A DNA stretch of 36,607 nt from Streptomyces jumonjinensis (GTDB taxonomy: Bacteria; Actinomycetota; Actinomycetes; Streptomycetales; Streptomycetaceae). The stretch lies in contig NZ_VCLA01000054.1 in NCBI RefSeq assembly GCF_009600885.1, positions 1-36,607 of the forward strand, read 5' to 3'. The notes below the pieces were generated by a model. The model was not told where the DNA came from. It saw only the letters and a program-made list of their open reading frames with translations, and made no database searches. This document shows positions 17,719 to 24,907 of the stretch, in pieces. The position numbers and the translations under genes are program-made. Position 1 is the stretch's first letter. Each line of letters begins with the position of its first letter.

Positions 17719-17745
17719 TGAATGAGGTCCTGATATTATTCCCGT
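17719..17745 (+). promoter_or_regulatory. Probable leaderless-type promoter end for MarR gene
   Basis: No Shine-Dalgarno sequence precedes the MarR ATG at a usable distance (the nearest GAGG is about 18 bases away). A -10-like TATTAT ends six bases before the ATG, which would place transcription start at or next to the A of ATG. A weak -35-like CTCACA lies 16 bp upstream and overlaps the palindromic operator. This fits leaderless, self-repressed transcription. Confidence 0.45.
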
Positions 17746-18195
17746 ATGACCGCATCCGACGCCGACGGGCTGCTGGCCGAGCGGCTGCTGCGGCTGAGCC
17801 GCCGGCTCCACCGCAGCCTGCAGCGGCAGCTCCACTCCGCCGACATCGCGATCACCCCCGCTCAGTCCCGGTTGCTGCGCGTCCTGGCGCAGTACGAAGC
17901 CCCGCCCCGGATGGCCGATCTCGCCGCCCGTCTCGAAGTGGTCCCGCGTGCCGTGACCAGCCTTGTGGACGCTCTGGAGGCCGACGGCCGGGTCCGCCGG
18001 GCACCCGATCCGGACAGCCGCAGAGCGATCCGGATCGAGCTGACCGACGCCGGCCGCGCGGCCCTGCGCGCTCTGCGCACCGCGCGCCGGGCCGCGGCGG
18101 AGGACATCCTCGCCCCCCTCGCGCCGGAGCAGCGCGAGATGTTCGGCGAGCTGCTGTCCGCCCTGGTCGACGAGGCGCCGCCGCCGCACTGCTGA
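17746..18195 (+). CDS. MarR-family transcriptional regulator
   Basis: This MarR-type winged-helix repressor of 149 residues would act as a dimer. The core is clear: ITPAQSRLLRVL, MADLAARLEVVPRAVTSLVDALE (helix-turn-helix), GRVRRAPDPDSRRAIRIELTDAG (wing). N- and C-terminal helices would form the dimer interface. It is divergent from the ABC exporter gene and has a 27-bp palindrome immediately upstream of its start, so it probably represses itself and the exporter until a ligand binds, possibly the product of the neighbouring cluster. The ligand is unknown. Confidence 0.92.
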   Translation: MTASDADGLLAERLLRLSRRLHRSLQRQLHSADIAITPAQSRLLRVLAQYEAPPRMADLAARLEVVPRAVTSLVDALEADGRVRRAPDPDSRRAIRIELTDAGRAALRALRTARRAAAEDILAPLAPEQREMFGELLSALVDEAPPPHC

Positions 18196-18298
18196 GCACG
18201 GCGACGCGACCGCCGTGTCCCCGCCCGCCGCTGTCCCCGTCCCCGCGCCCTGCACCGCCCCCCCTCGCGGGCCGGGCCGGATTCCGACGCCCAAGGAG

Positions 18299-18317
18299 CC
18301 CTTAAGCCCCGCTTGTC
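18299..18317 (-). promoter_or_regulatory. 19-bp shared element, copy A (upstream of FkbH gene)
   Basis: On the minus strand this reads GACAAGCGGGGCTTAAGGG, identical over 19 bp to the plus-strand sequence at 33661-33679. It lies 88 bp upstream of the FkbH-like gene, in a non-coding gap, and contains a CTTAAG core that is rare in such GC-rich DNA. Short arms GAGCC (18296-18300) and GGCTC (18319-18323) flank it. Candidate binding site of a cluster regulator. Confidence 0.6.
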
Positions 18318-18405
18318 AGGCTCGCTCCGTCGTCCGCCGGCCGGTCCGGCGGCCCGCGCCGGACCGGCCGGCGATTCCGGAAAGCGTCTGTGAAACGGAG
18401 ACACG

Positions 18406-20355
18406 ATGGCCACGGCTGCGCGCACCCCCGTGGGCGAGGGGACCGGACCACTGGACCGGTTACGCGCCCTCCACCGCGAAGGACGCCTCGCCCACGCGTA
18501 CCCCGAGGTGCCCGGCCTGCTGGCCGAGCTGGCGTCCACGGGCGATCCCGCCGGGCCGCCCGCGCCCGACCTCGTCCGGGCCGGGCAGCTGCTCGCCCGG
18601 CTCGACCCCGGAGAGGTGCTGGCCGAGCACCCGGGCACCGATGTGTTCACCGTCGCGGTCACCGGCCACTCCACCCTCAGCGGGCTCACCGCCCCCCTCA
18701 CCGCCGAACTCGCCCGCCACGGGCTGCTCCTCAGAGCGCACTCCGGCGACTTCGGCTCCTGGTTCCGCGATCTCCAGGACACCGGCAGCGAGCTGTACGC
18801 CGCCGGGGCCGACCTCGCGCTCTGCGTGCTCGACGCCCATGTGGTCTTCGACGAGCTGCCGCACCCCTGGCTGGTGGCGGACGTGGAACGGGTCGCCGCC
18901 GCCAAGCTGGCCCTGATCGGCTCGCTCGCCGAGCGCTATGTCGCACACGGCGGCGGCACCCTGGTCCTCAACACCCTGCCCCTCCAGCGGTCCCATGCCC
19001 GCCGTCTGGTCGACGCCGGATCCCGGGCCCGGCTCGGCATCGTCTGGCGCGAGTTCAACGCGGGCCTGCTGCGGCTCGCCGCCGCCCATGACCGGGTCCA
19101 TGTCATCGACCTCGATCCCCTGGCGGCCTCCTGCGGCCCGGTCAGCGAGCCGAGGCTCGCCGCCTACGCCAAGGTGCTCCTCGGCGACGAGCTGCTCTCC
19201 TGCTACGCGCGCGAGATCGGGCATCTCGCCCGGGGGCTGCGCGGACGCGCCAAGAAGGTGCTGGTCGTCGATCTGGACAACACCCTGTGGGACGGCATCC
19301 TCGGCGACGACGGGGCCGAGGGCATCGCCGCGGCCACCACCTACCGGGGCGAGGCGTTCGGCCGCTTCCAGAAGGCGGTCGGACAGCTCGGCGCACAGGG
19401 CGTACTGCTCGCGGTGTGCAGCAAGAACGACCGGGAGCCGGTGCTCAAGGTGCTGCGCGACCACCCCGACATGGCGTTGCGCGAGAGCGACTTCGTACGG
19501 ATCAACGCCAACTGGGACCCCAAGGACGGCAATCTGCTGGACATCGCCCAGCGGCTCAACCTCGGGGTGGACAGTCTCGTCTTCGCCGACGACTCGGCGT
19601 TCGAGTGCGGGCTCGTCGCCCGGAGCTTGCCGGCCGTCGCCGTGGTGCGGCTGGACGACGAGCCCGCGCTGCATGTCGAGAGGCTGCTCGCGGACGGCTG
19701 GTTCGATGTGCCCGAGCTGACGGCGGAGGACCGCGTCCGCGCGGAGCAGTACCGTACCGACGCCGCCCGGCAGGACCTCCAGGAGAGCGCGGGCTCGATG
19801 GAGGAGTACCTCGCGGGCCTGGGGGTCAGGGTCTCCTTCTCCCCCGTACGGGAGCACGAGATCGCCCGGGTCTCCCAGGTGACGCTGCGCACCAATCAGT
19901 TCAACCTCACCACCGAGCGCCTTCAACAGGCCGATGTACGGGCCCTGCTGGACTCGCCCGGACGGCTGGTGCTGGCCATCCGCTCCGCCGACCGGTTCGG
20001 GGAGAACGGCCTCGTCGGGGCGGTGCTGATCTCCATCGACGAGGGCGGCGGCAGCTGGCGGATCGACAACGCCCTGCTCAGCTGCCGGGTGTTCGCCCGG
20101 GGCATCGAGCAGGCGTGTCTGGCGGCCGTGCTCCGGCAGGCCCGCGACTCGGGGGCGGCCGAGGTGCACGCCCGCTACCGGCCCACGGCCAAGAACCGCC
20201 GGGTGCGCGGCCTGTATCCGTCCCTGGGGTTCGCCGAGACCGGCGAGGGGGGCGACGGGACCGTCTCGTTCCGCCATCATCTGGCGGAGGAGAGCCTGCC
20301 GGGCGTGCCGGCGCACATCGAACTGACGGCGGAGTTCACCGCGCGGCAGGACTGA
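18406..20355 (+). CDS. FkbH-like glyceryl-ACP synthase (HAD superfamily)
   Basis: This FkbH-type protein of 649 residues should take the glyceryl group from 1,3-bisphosphoglycerate, dephosphorylate it and load it on an ACP. An N-terminal SGNH-like region of about 275 residues precedes the HAD core. The core has VVDLDNTLWDGILGDDG (nucleophile region D289/D291), the FkbH block LLAVCSKNDREP, INANWDPKDGN and FADDSAF. The C-terminal third is GNAT-like (LRTNQFNLTTERL, YRPTAKNRRVRGLYPSLGF). The length matches long FkbH homologues, not the roughly 360-residue methoxymalonyl type. No hydroxyacyl dehydrogenase or O-methyltransferase for methoxymalonyl-ACP is present, whereas KAS III, free ACP and E2-like acyltransferase are, so glyceryl supply for a tetronate is the better reading. 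Its likely carrier is the ACP at 31585. Confidence 0.93.
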   Translation: MATAARTPVGEGTGPLDRLRALHREGRLAHAYPEVPGLLAELASTGDPAGPPAPDLVRAGQLLARLDPGEVLAEHPGTDVFTVAVTGHSTLSGLTAPLTAELARHGLLLRAHSGDFGSWFRDLQDTGSELYAAGADLALCVLDAHVVFDELPHPWLVADVERVAAAKLALIGSLAERYVAHGGGTLVLNTLPLQRSHARRLVDAGSRARLGIVWREFNAGLLRLAAAHDRVHVIDLDPLAASCGPVSEPRLAAYAKVLLGDELLSCYAREIGHLARGLRGRAKKVLVVDLDNTLWDGILGDDGAEGIAAATTYRGEAFGRFQKAVGQLGAQGVLLAVCSKNDREPVLKVLRDHPDMALRESDFVRINANWDPKDGNLLDIAQRLNLGVDSLVFADDSAFECGLVARSLPAVAVVRLDDEPALHVERLLADGWFDVPELTAEDRVRAEQYRTDAARQDLQESAGSMEEYLAGLGVRVSFSPVREHEIARVSQVTLRTNQFNLTTERLQQADVRALLDSPGRLVLAIRSADRFGENGLVGAVLISIDEGGGSWRIDNALLSCRVFARGIEQACLAAVLRQARDSGAAEVHARYRPTAKNRRVRGLYPSLGFAETGEGGDGTVSFRHHLAEESLPGVPAHIELTAEFTARQD

Positions 20356-20386
20356 GACACCAGACGCACAGGAGAGGGCGGAGGGT

Positions 20387-20857
20387 GTGATCATGCTGTC
20401 GGGTTCGGGGTCCTGGGGATTCCCACGGCGCTCGGTACGGGCGCTCGGTCGACGGTGCGGAGAGTGGTTGGGGCAGCCTCCCGCGCGCCGGGGCGCACAA
20501 CCGGGCGGGCGGTCTCCCGCACATCAGCCCGCACATCAGTCCGCGCGACCGGGCGGGCGGTCCCCCGCGCAGCGGGTCGCCCGGCGGTGCGGACGGTTCC
20601 TGATCCGCGGCTTCACCTCGCTCGCGGCCGGTTACGGGGTCCTTCCCGCACGGTCCTTCGAGGAGGTGGAGCGGGGGTGGCCCGACCCGGCCCGCCCCGC
20701 AGCCCGGCCGGGGGACGGCGGCCCGCCGTATACCTTCCCGCACCGACTCCAGGGCCCTCCCCCGGGCCATCCGGAGCGGCTGGCGCCCGAGGTGCCGCCC
20801 TCCCCCGGTGAACGGGAGCTGTGGGCCCGGCTGGAAGGGCCCGACCTCCCAGGGTGA
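20387..20857 (+). CDS. Small basic protein, tentatively DUF6059-like
   Basis: This hypothetical protein has 156 residues, with a GTG start at 20387 preceded by GGAGAGGG (ATG two codons later is an alternative). The first 75 residues are Arg/Pro/Gly-rich. A short hydrophobic patch GFTSLAAGYGVLP follows, then a proline-rich C-terminus ending PGHPERLAPEV and PSPGERELWARLEG. This C-terminal pattern recalls the small Streptomyces proteins called DUF6059, often found beside secondary-metabolite genes; I am not certain. It lies 31 bp after the FkbH gene on the same strand and is probably cotranscribed. No function can be stated. Confidence 0.6.
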   Translation: MIMLSGSGSWGFPRRSVRALGRRCGEWLGQPPARRGAQPGGRSPAHQPAHQSARPGGRSPAQRVARRCGRFLIRGFTSLAAGYGVLPARSFEEVERGWPDPARPAARPGDGGPPYTFPHRLQGPPPGHPERLAPEVPPSPGERELWARLEGPDLPG

Positions 20858-20872
20858 GGCCCCCACGCCCGT

Positions 20873-20926
20873 GGTGCGAGACGCGCCCACGGTGAAAGAC
20901 GCGCCCACGGTGCGAGGCGCACCCGT
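20873..20926. repeat. 3 x 18-bp tandem repeat, intergenic
   Basis: Three head-to-tail units of 18 bp with consensus GGTGCGAGACGCGCCCAC (20873-20890, 20891-20908, 20909-20926); the second and third differ from the first at a few positions each. Non-coding, just after the small DUF6059-like gene. Function unknown. Confidence 0.75.
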
Positions 20927-21187
20927 GGACGCGGGCCGCCGTACCGTCGCCGTACCGCGCGCACCGGCACCGCCCGCGGGGTGAGATCACCCGCCGGGCG
21001 GTGTCCGTCCGCCCGCCGCCGCCGCCGCACGATCCACAGAGGCGGCCTCCGCTGAGCTGCTCCGGCCCCCCGCTCGGTGCCGCCATGCCCCCGCGCCTCC
21101 ACAGCGCGTCCCCCGCTGAACCTCCCCCGCCCCCGATCACGCCCCTCGGAGCCCCGGAAGCCCGTCCCGCCGCGCTCAGGCGAAGCG

Positions 21188-21208
21188 CAAGACCGGCTTT
21201 AGAGCAGC
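21188..21208 (+). promoter_or_regulatory. Degenerate relative of the shared 19-bp element
   Basis: The sequence starting CAAGACCGGCTTTAGAG shares the CAAG...GGCTT...AG framework with the exact 19-bp element at 18299 and 33661, roughly 12 of 21 positions. It lies about 60 bp upstream of the acyl-AMP ligase start codon. It may be a weaker site for the same regulator; the match alone is weak. Confidence 0.3.
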
Positions 21209-21268
21209 GGCCGACGATCGGCGGGACAGGTCGGTCCAAGCAGACTCACATCGCTTCAAGGCGAGGGG

Positions 21269-23077
21269 ATGACGGTGGCGGAATTCGGTTCATTCGCGGA
21301 GCTCGTGCTCACGCGGTCGGACGAACGGGGTGACGCGGACGCGTTCGTGTTCCTCTCGGAGGGAGCCCGCGGGACACAGGCCGAGCATCTGCCGTACGCG
21401 GAACTGGACCGGGCCGCCCGGGATGTGGCGTCCTGGCTCCAGGAACGCCGGCTCCAGGGCCGTCAGGTCCTGCTGCTCTACCCCTCGGGCCCGGAGTTCG
21501 TCAAAGCGTTCATCGGCTGCCTGTACGCGGGTGCGGTCGCCGTCCCCGCGCCGCTCCCCTCCGAGCAGGGCCAGCACTTCCGGCGGGTCTCCGGAATCGT
21601 CCGGGACGCCCGGGTCGGCGCGGTGCTGACGCTCGCCGAGCACGCCCCCGAGGTCGAGGCGTGGCTGGCGGCGGAGGATTTCGGCGATGTGGTCTGTCTG
21701 CCCACCGACGCGGGACCGGTCGGCGATGTCGCCGCCTGGCGCGATCCACAGCTGGGACCGGAGCATCTGGCCTTCCTCCAGTACACCTCCGGCTCCACCA
21801 ACGCGCCCAAGGGGGTGATGGTGTCGCACGGCAATCTGCTGGCCAACGAGGCCGCGATCGCGCGCGCCACCCACAACACCCCGGACACCGTGATCGGCGG
21901 ATGGCTGCCCTTCTACCACGACATGGGGCTGATCGGACATGTCCTTCAGCCACTCTGGCTGGGGACCAGGAGCGTGCTGATGTCCCCGGCGTCGTTTCTG
22001 CGCAAACCGGCCCGCTGGCTCCAGATGATCAGCGAGTACGGCGTCAACGGCAGCGGCGGCCCCAACTTCGCGTACGACCTCTGCGTCCGCAGGGTCACGG
22101 ACGCTCAGCTGGAGGGCGTCGACCTGTCGTCGTGGCGGACGGCCTGCAACGGCGCGGAGCCGGTACGGGCCGAGACGCTCAAGGACTTCGCCGAGCGCTT
22201 CGGTCCCTACGGCTTCCGGCCCGAGGCGCTGTTCCCCTGCTACGGCATGGCCGAGACCACCCTGCTGGTGACGGGCGCGCGCAAGGGCCGCCCCGCGCTG
22301 CTGCGCGAGGCGGACGCGGCCGGGCTGGAGCGCGGCGCGCTCACCGGCCCGTATCTGGGCGAGCCCCGGCGCACCCTGGTGAGCAGCGGGGTTGCGGACG
22401 GCGAGGACTTCGAGGTGCGGGTGGTCGACCCGGACAGCCGGATCGAGCAGCCGGGCGGCCTGGTCGGTGAGATCTGGGTCCGCGGGGCGAGTGTGGCGTC
22501 CGGGTACTGGGAGCGCCCCGAGGTGAACGCGGAGGTCTTCGGCGCGCGGATCCTGGGCCAGGAGGAGCTGGGGGCCTGGCTGCGCACCGGGGACCTGGGC
22601 GTGCTGGAGGGCGCCGAGCTGTTCGTGACCGGCCGGCTCAAGGAGATGGTCCTGATCAACGGCCGCAACATCTATCCGTACGACGTGGAGAGCGCCGTCC
22701 GCTCCCTGGACCCGGCGCTGGGCGCGGGCGCGGTCTTCGGCGTCGACGCCGAGGACCAGGAGCATCTGGTGGTGATCCACGAGGTGCGGGCCGCGGCGGC
22801 GGGTTCGGATCTGCGGACCCTCACCACCTCCGTACAGCGGCTCATCGGGCAGGAGTTCTCGGTTCCGGCCGGGAATGTGCTGCTGGTGCGGCCCGGCACG
22901 GTCCGCCGGACGACCAGCGGCAAGATCCAGCGGACGCTGATGCGGAGACTGTTCCTCGGCGGCGGCGTCACCGCGCTGCACTCGGTGCTCGATCCCGGGG
23001 TGCGCGATCTGGTGGAGAGCACGGTGGACACGGCGCGGGCCGCCGACGCGGCTCCGGCCCCGGCCCCGGTGGGCTGA
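21269..23077 (+). CDS. Fatty acyl-AMP ligase (FAAL)
   Basis: This adenylate-forming enzyme of 602 residues belongs to the FAAL group, which activates a free fatty acid as acyl-adenylate and passes it to an ACP rather than to CoA. Motifs in order: phosphate loop YTSGSTNAPKG (about 172-182), LPFYHDMGLIG typical of FAALs, YGMAETTL (A5), TGDLG (A7), GRLKEMVLINGRNIYPYDVE (hinge and C-domain), and the late catalytic lysine region TTSGKIQRT. AAGGCGAGGGG precedes the ATG. It is followed three bases later by the first acyl-CoA dehydrogenase gene, and the ACP at 26927 is the probable acceptor. FAAL, two dehydrogenases and an ACP resemble the lipid-starter set of ramoplanin and enduracidin clusters. The chain length accepted cannot be told. 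Confidence 0.94.
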   Translation: MTVAEFGSFAELVLTRSDERGDADAFVFLSEGARGTQAEHLPYAELDRAARDVASWLQERRLQGRQVLLLYPSGPEFVKAFIGCLYAGAVAVPAPLPSEQGQHFRRVSGIVRDARVGAVLTLAEHAPEVEAWLAAEDFGDVVCLPTDAGPVGDVAAWRDPQLGPEHLAFLQYTSGSTNAPKGVMVSHGNLLANEAAIARATHNTPDTVIGGWLPFYHDMGLIGHVLQPLWLGTRSVLMSPASFLRKPARWLQMISEYGVNGSGGPNFAYDLCVRRVTDAQLEGVDLSSWRTACNGAEPVRAETLKDFAERFGPYGFRPEALFPCYGMAETTLLVTGARKGRPALLREADAAGLERGALTGPYLGEPRRTLVSSGVADGEDFEVRVVDPDSRIEQPGGLVGEIWVRGASVASGYWERPEVNAEVFGARILGQEELGAWLRTGDLGVLEGAELFVTGRLKEMVLINGRNIYPYDVESAVRSLDPALGAGAVFGVDAEDQEHLVVIHEVRAAAAGSDLRTLTTSVQRLIGQEFSVPAGNVLLVRPGTVRRTTSGKIQRTLMRRLFLGGGVTALHSVLDPGVRDLVESTVDTARAADAAPAPAPVG

Positions 23078-23080
23078 GGC

Positions 23081-24907
23081 ATGGATCATCCGCCCTACCG
23101 TCTCGCGCAGGAACTTGAGCTGCTGCTCGGCGACCCCGAGGATCCGGGCGGGGTCTTCTCCCACGCGCGCTGCCTGGAGCTCGACGAGAGCGAGGAGTTC
23201 CCGGCCGACATCTGCCGGGCTCTGGAGGAGTGGGGGCTCCAGGAGTTCTACATCCCGGTCGAGCACGGCGGCCGTCTGACGGATTACGAGACCGTGATGC
23301 AGGTGATGCGGGTGGTGGCCCGCCGGGATCTGACCGTCGCCATCGGGCACGGGAAGACCTATCTGGGCGGGGTGTGCGTCTGGGTCTGCGGCGATACGGG
23401 ACAGGCCCGCAGGCTGGCCGCGGACATCCGCGCCGGGGTGCCGGTCTCGCTGGCCCTCACCGAGCGCGCGCACGGCAGCGATCTGCTGGCCGGGGATGTG
23501 CTCGGCGAGCCGGACGGCAGCGGCGGCTGGCGGCTCACCGGCGAGAAGTGGCTGATCAACAACGCCACTCGGGGCAGTGTGCTGTCGGTGCTCACCCGTA
23601 CCGCGGCGGACGGCGGGCCGCGCGGTTTCACCGTGCTGCTCGTCGACAAGCGGACGCTGACGGCGGGCGACGACTACCGCTGCCTGGACAAGATCCGTAC
23701 CCATGGCATCCGGGGCGCGGACATCAGCGGGATCGCCTTCGACGACGCGCCCGTCGCGGCGGACGCGGCGGTGGGCCCGGAGGGCGGCGGCGTCGAGACC
23801 GTGCTCAAGGCGCTTCAGCTCACCCGTACGATGTGCGCCTCGCTGTCGCTGGGCGCGGCCGATCACGCGCTGCGGATCGCGCTGGACTTCGCGGAGCGGC
23901 GCGAGCTGTACGGGCGGCGGCTGGTGGATCTGCCGCAGGCCCGGCACGCGCTCGCCTGCGCCGCGGCGGACGCGCTGGCCGGGGAGGCGCTGGCGACGGT
24001 GGCCGCCCGGTCCGTGCACACGGCCACCGATGAGCTGAGCGTGACCGCGGCCGTCACCAAGTATCTGGTGCCGTCCGGCACCGAGGCGGTGATCGGGGAG
24101 CTCACCAGGCTGCTGGGGGCGCGGGCCTTCCTCAAGGACGTGCACGCCCGGGGGATGTTCCAGAAGGTGGACCGGGACCATCGCATCGTCGGACTCTTCG
24201 ACGGCAACACCCTGGTCAATCTGAACTCCCTGGTGAATCAGTTCCGTTCCCTGGTCAGGGGCTGGCAGCGGCGGACCGGGGACACCGCGGGGGCCAGGGC
24301 GGCCTTCGAGCTGTCCGGGCCGCTGCCCCGGCTGGACCCGGGGCGGCTGTCCCTGGTCGCGCGCCGGGGCAGCGGCATCATGGCCACGCTGCCGGAGTCG
24401 GTGGAGGCGCTGCGGGCCGAGGCCGCCGGGCGGCCGGAGCTCAAGGGCGCGCTGGGTGCGGCCGAGCGGCTGCTCGCGGTGACCGACATGGTCCACCGGA
24501 CGATGGAGGAGTACCGCACCGTCGTCTCCGACGTCCCCCCGGCGGCGTTCGAGGCCGCCCGCCGGTACAGCCTCTGTCTGGCGGGCGCGGCCTGTCTGGG
24601 GCTGTGGGCGCACAACCACCGGGCGGGGAGCGCGGGGCGCACCGCCGGGCTGTGGCAGGACGGGGTGTGGCTCTGGCCCGTGCTGGACCGGCTGCTGGTC
24701 CGCCTCGGCGAACCGGGCGGGGGTGAGCCCGACGCGTATCCGCGGCTGCTGGAGCAGCTGCGGGCGGCCGGGGCGGCCGGGGAGCTCTTCTCGCTCCTCC
24801 CGCTGCGGCTGGCCACGGCCGGCCGGGACGGCCGCCCGTACGAACACACCGACACCGGGACGCCGCACGGCACGCCCGGACATCCGAGGGGACGTCATGC
24901 TGAGTGA
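23081..24907 (+). CDS. Long acyl-CoA dehydrogenase-like protein 1
   Basis: This acyl-CoA dehydrogenase-fold flavoprotein of 608 residues is longer than primary-metabolism members (about 390) because of a C-terminal extension of about 200 residues. Flavin-contact blocks are visible: LALTERAHGSD (about 126-136), TGEKWLINNA, and the FAD/dimer region ERRELYGRRLVDLPQ. The usual catalytic glutamate motif YEG near the end of the core is here FDG (D374), an aspartate. It starts 3 bp after the FAAL gene and overlaps the second dehydrogenase gene by 11 bp. In context it would desaturate the fatty acyl group held on the ACP at 26927, as proposed for the paired dehydrogenases of ramoplanin-type clusters. 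Which bond is oxidised is unknown. Confidence 0.9.
   Translation: MDHPPYRLAQELELLLGDPEDPGGVFSHARCLELDESEEFPADICRALEEWGLQEFYIPVEHGGRLTDYETVMQVMRVVARRDLTVAIGHGKTYLGGVCVWVCGDTGQARRLAADIRAGVPVSLALTERAHGSDLLAGDVLGEPDGSGGWRLTGEKWLINNATRGSVLSVLTRTAADGGPRGFTVLLVDKRTLTAGDDYRCLDKIRTHGIRGADISGIAFDDAPVAADAAVGPEGGGVETVLKALQLTRTMCASLSLGAADHALRIALDFAERRELYGRRLVDLPQARHALACAAADALAGEALATVAARSVHTATDELSVTAAVTKYLVPSGTEAVIGELTRLLGARAFLKDVHARGMFQKVDRDHRIVGLFDGNTLVNLNSLVNQFRSLVRGWQRRTGDTAGARAAFELSGPLPRLDPGRLSLVARRGSGIMATLPESVEALRAEAAGRPELKGALGAAERLLAVTDMVHRTMEEYRTVVSDVPPAAFEAARRYSLCLAGAACLGLWAHNHRAGSAGRTAGLWQDGVWLWPVLDRLLVRLGEPGGGEPDAYPRLLEQLRAAGAAGELFSLLPLRLATAGRDGRPYEHTDTGTPHGTPGHPRGRHAE

Larger units (their letters stand above)
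17427..17745. promoter_or_regulatory. Divergent region between ABC exporter and MarR gene
   Basis: This 319-bp region has two parts. Positions 17427-17680 are very GC-rich leader on the exporter side, with imperfect repeats of CCCCGGACGGGAC near 17499-17547 and many short inverted repeats but no gene. Positions 17680-17745 are AT-richer and hold the symmetric candidate operator and the MarR-side promoter listed separately. The exporter would therefore have a long GC-rich 5' leader if transcribed from that promoter area. Confidence 0.5.
20858..21268. other. Intergenic region before acyl-AMP ligase gene
   Basis: This 411-bp stretch has no convincing gene. It contains three 18-bp tandem repeats (20873-20926, listed separately) and, nearer the ligase gene, a degenerate version of the shared 19-bp element at about 21188-21208. 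The start of the ligase operon transcript probably lies here. No hexamer pair is convincing. Confidence 0.5.

Noticed and set aside
18406..20355. Methoxymalonyl-ACP pathway as the role of the FkbH gene
   Set aside because: No 3-hydroxyacyl-CoA dehydrogenase (FkbK) or O-methyltransferase (FkbG) is present, the FkbH protein is the long type, and the single AT has a malonyl signature.
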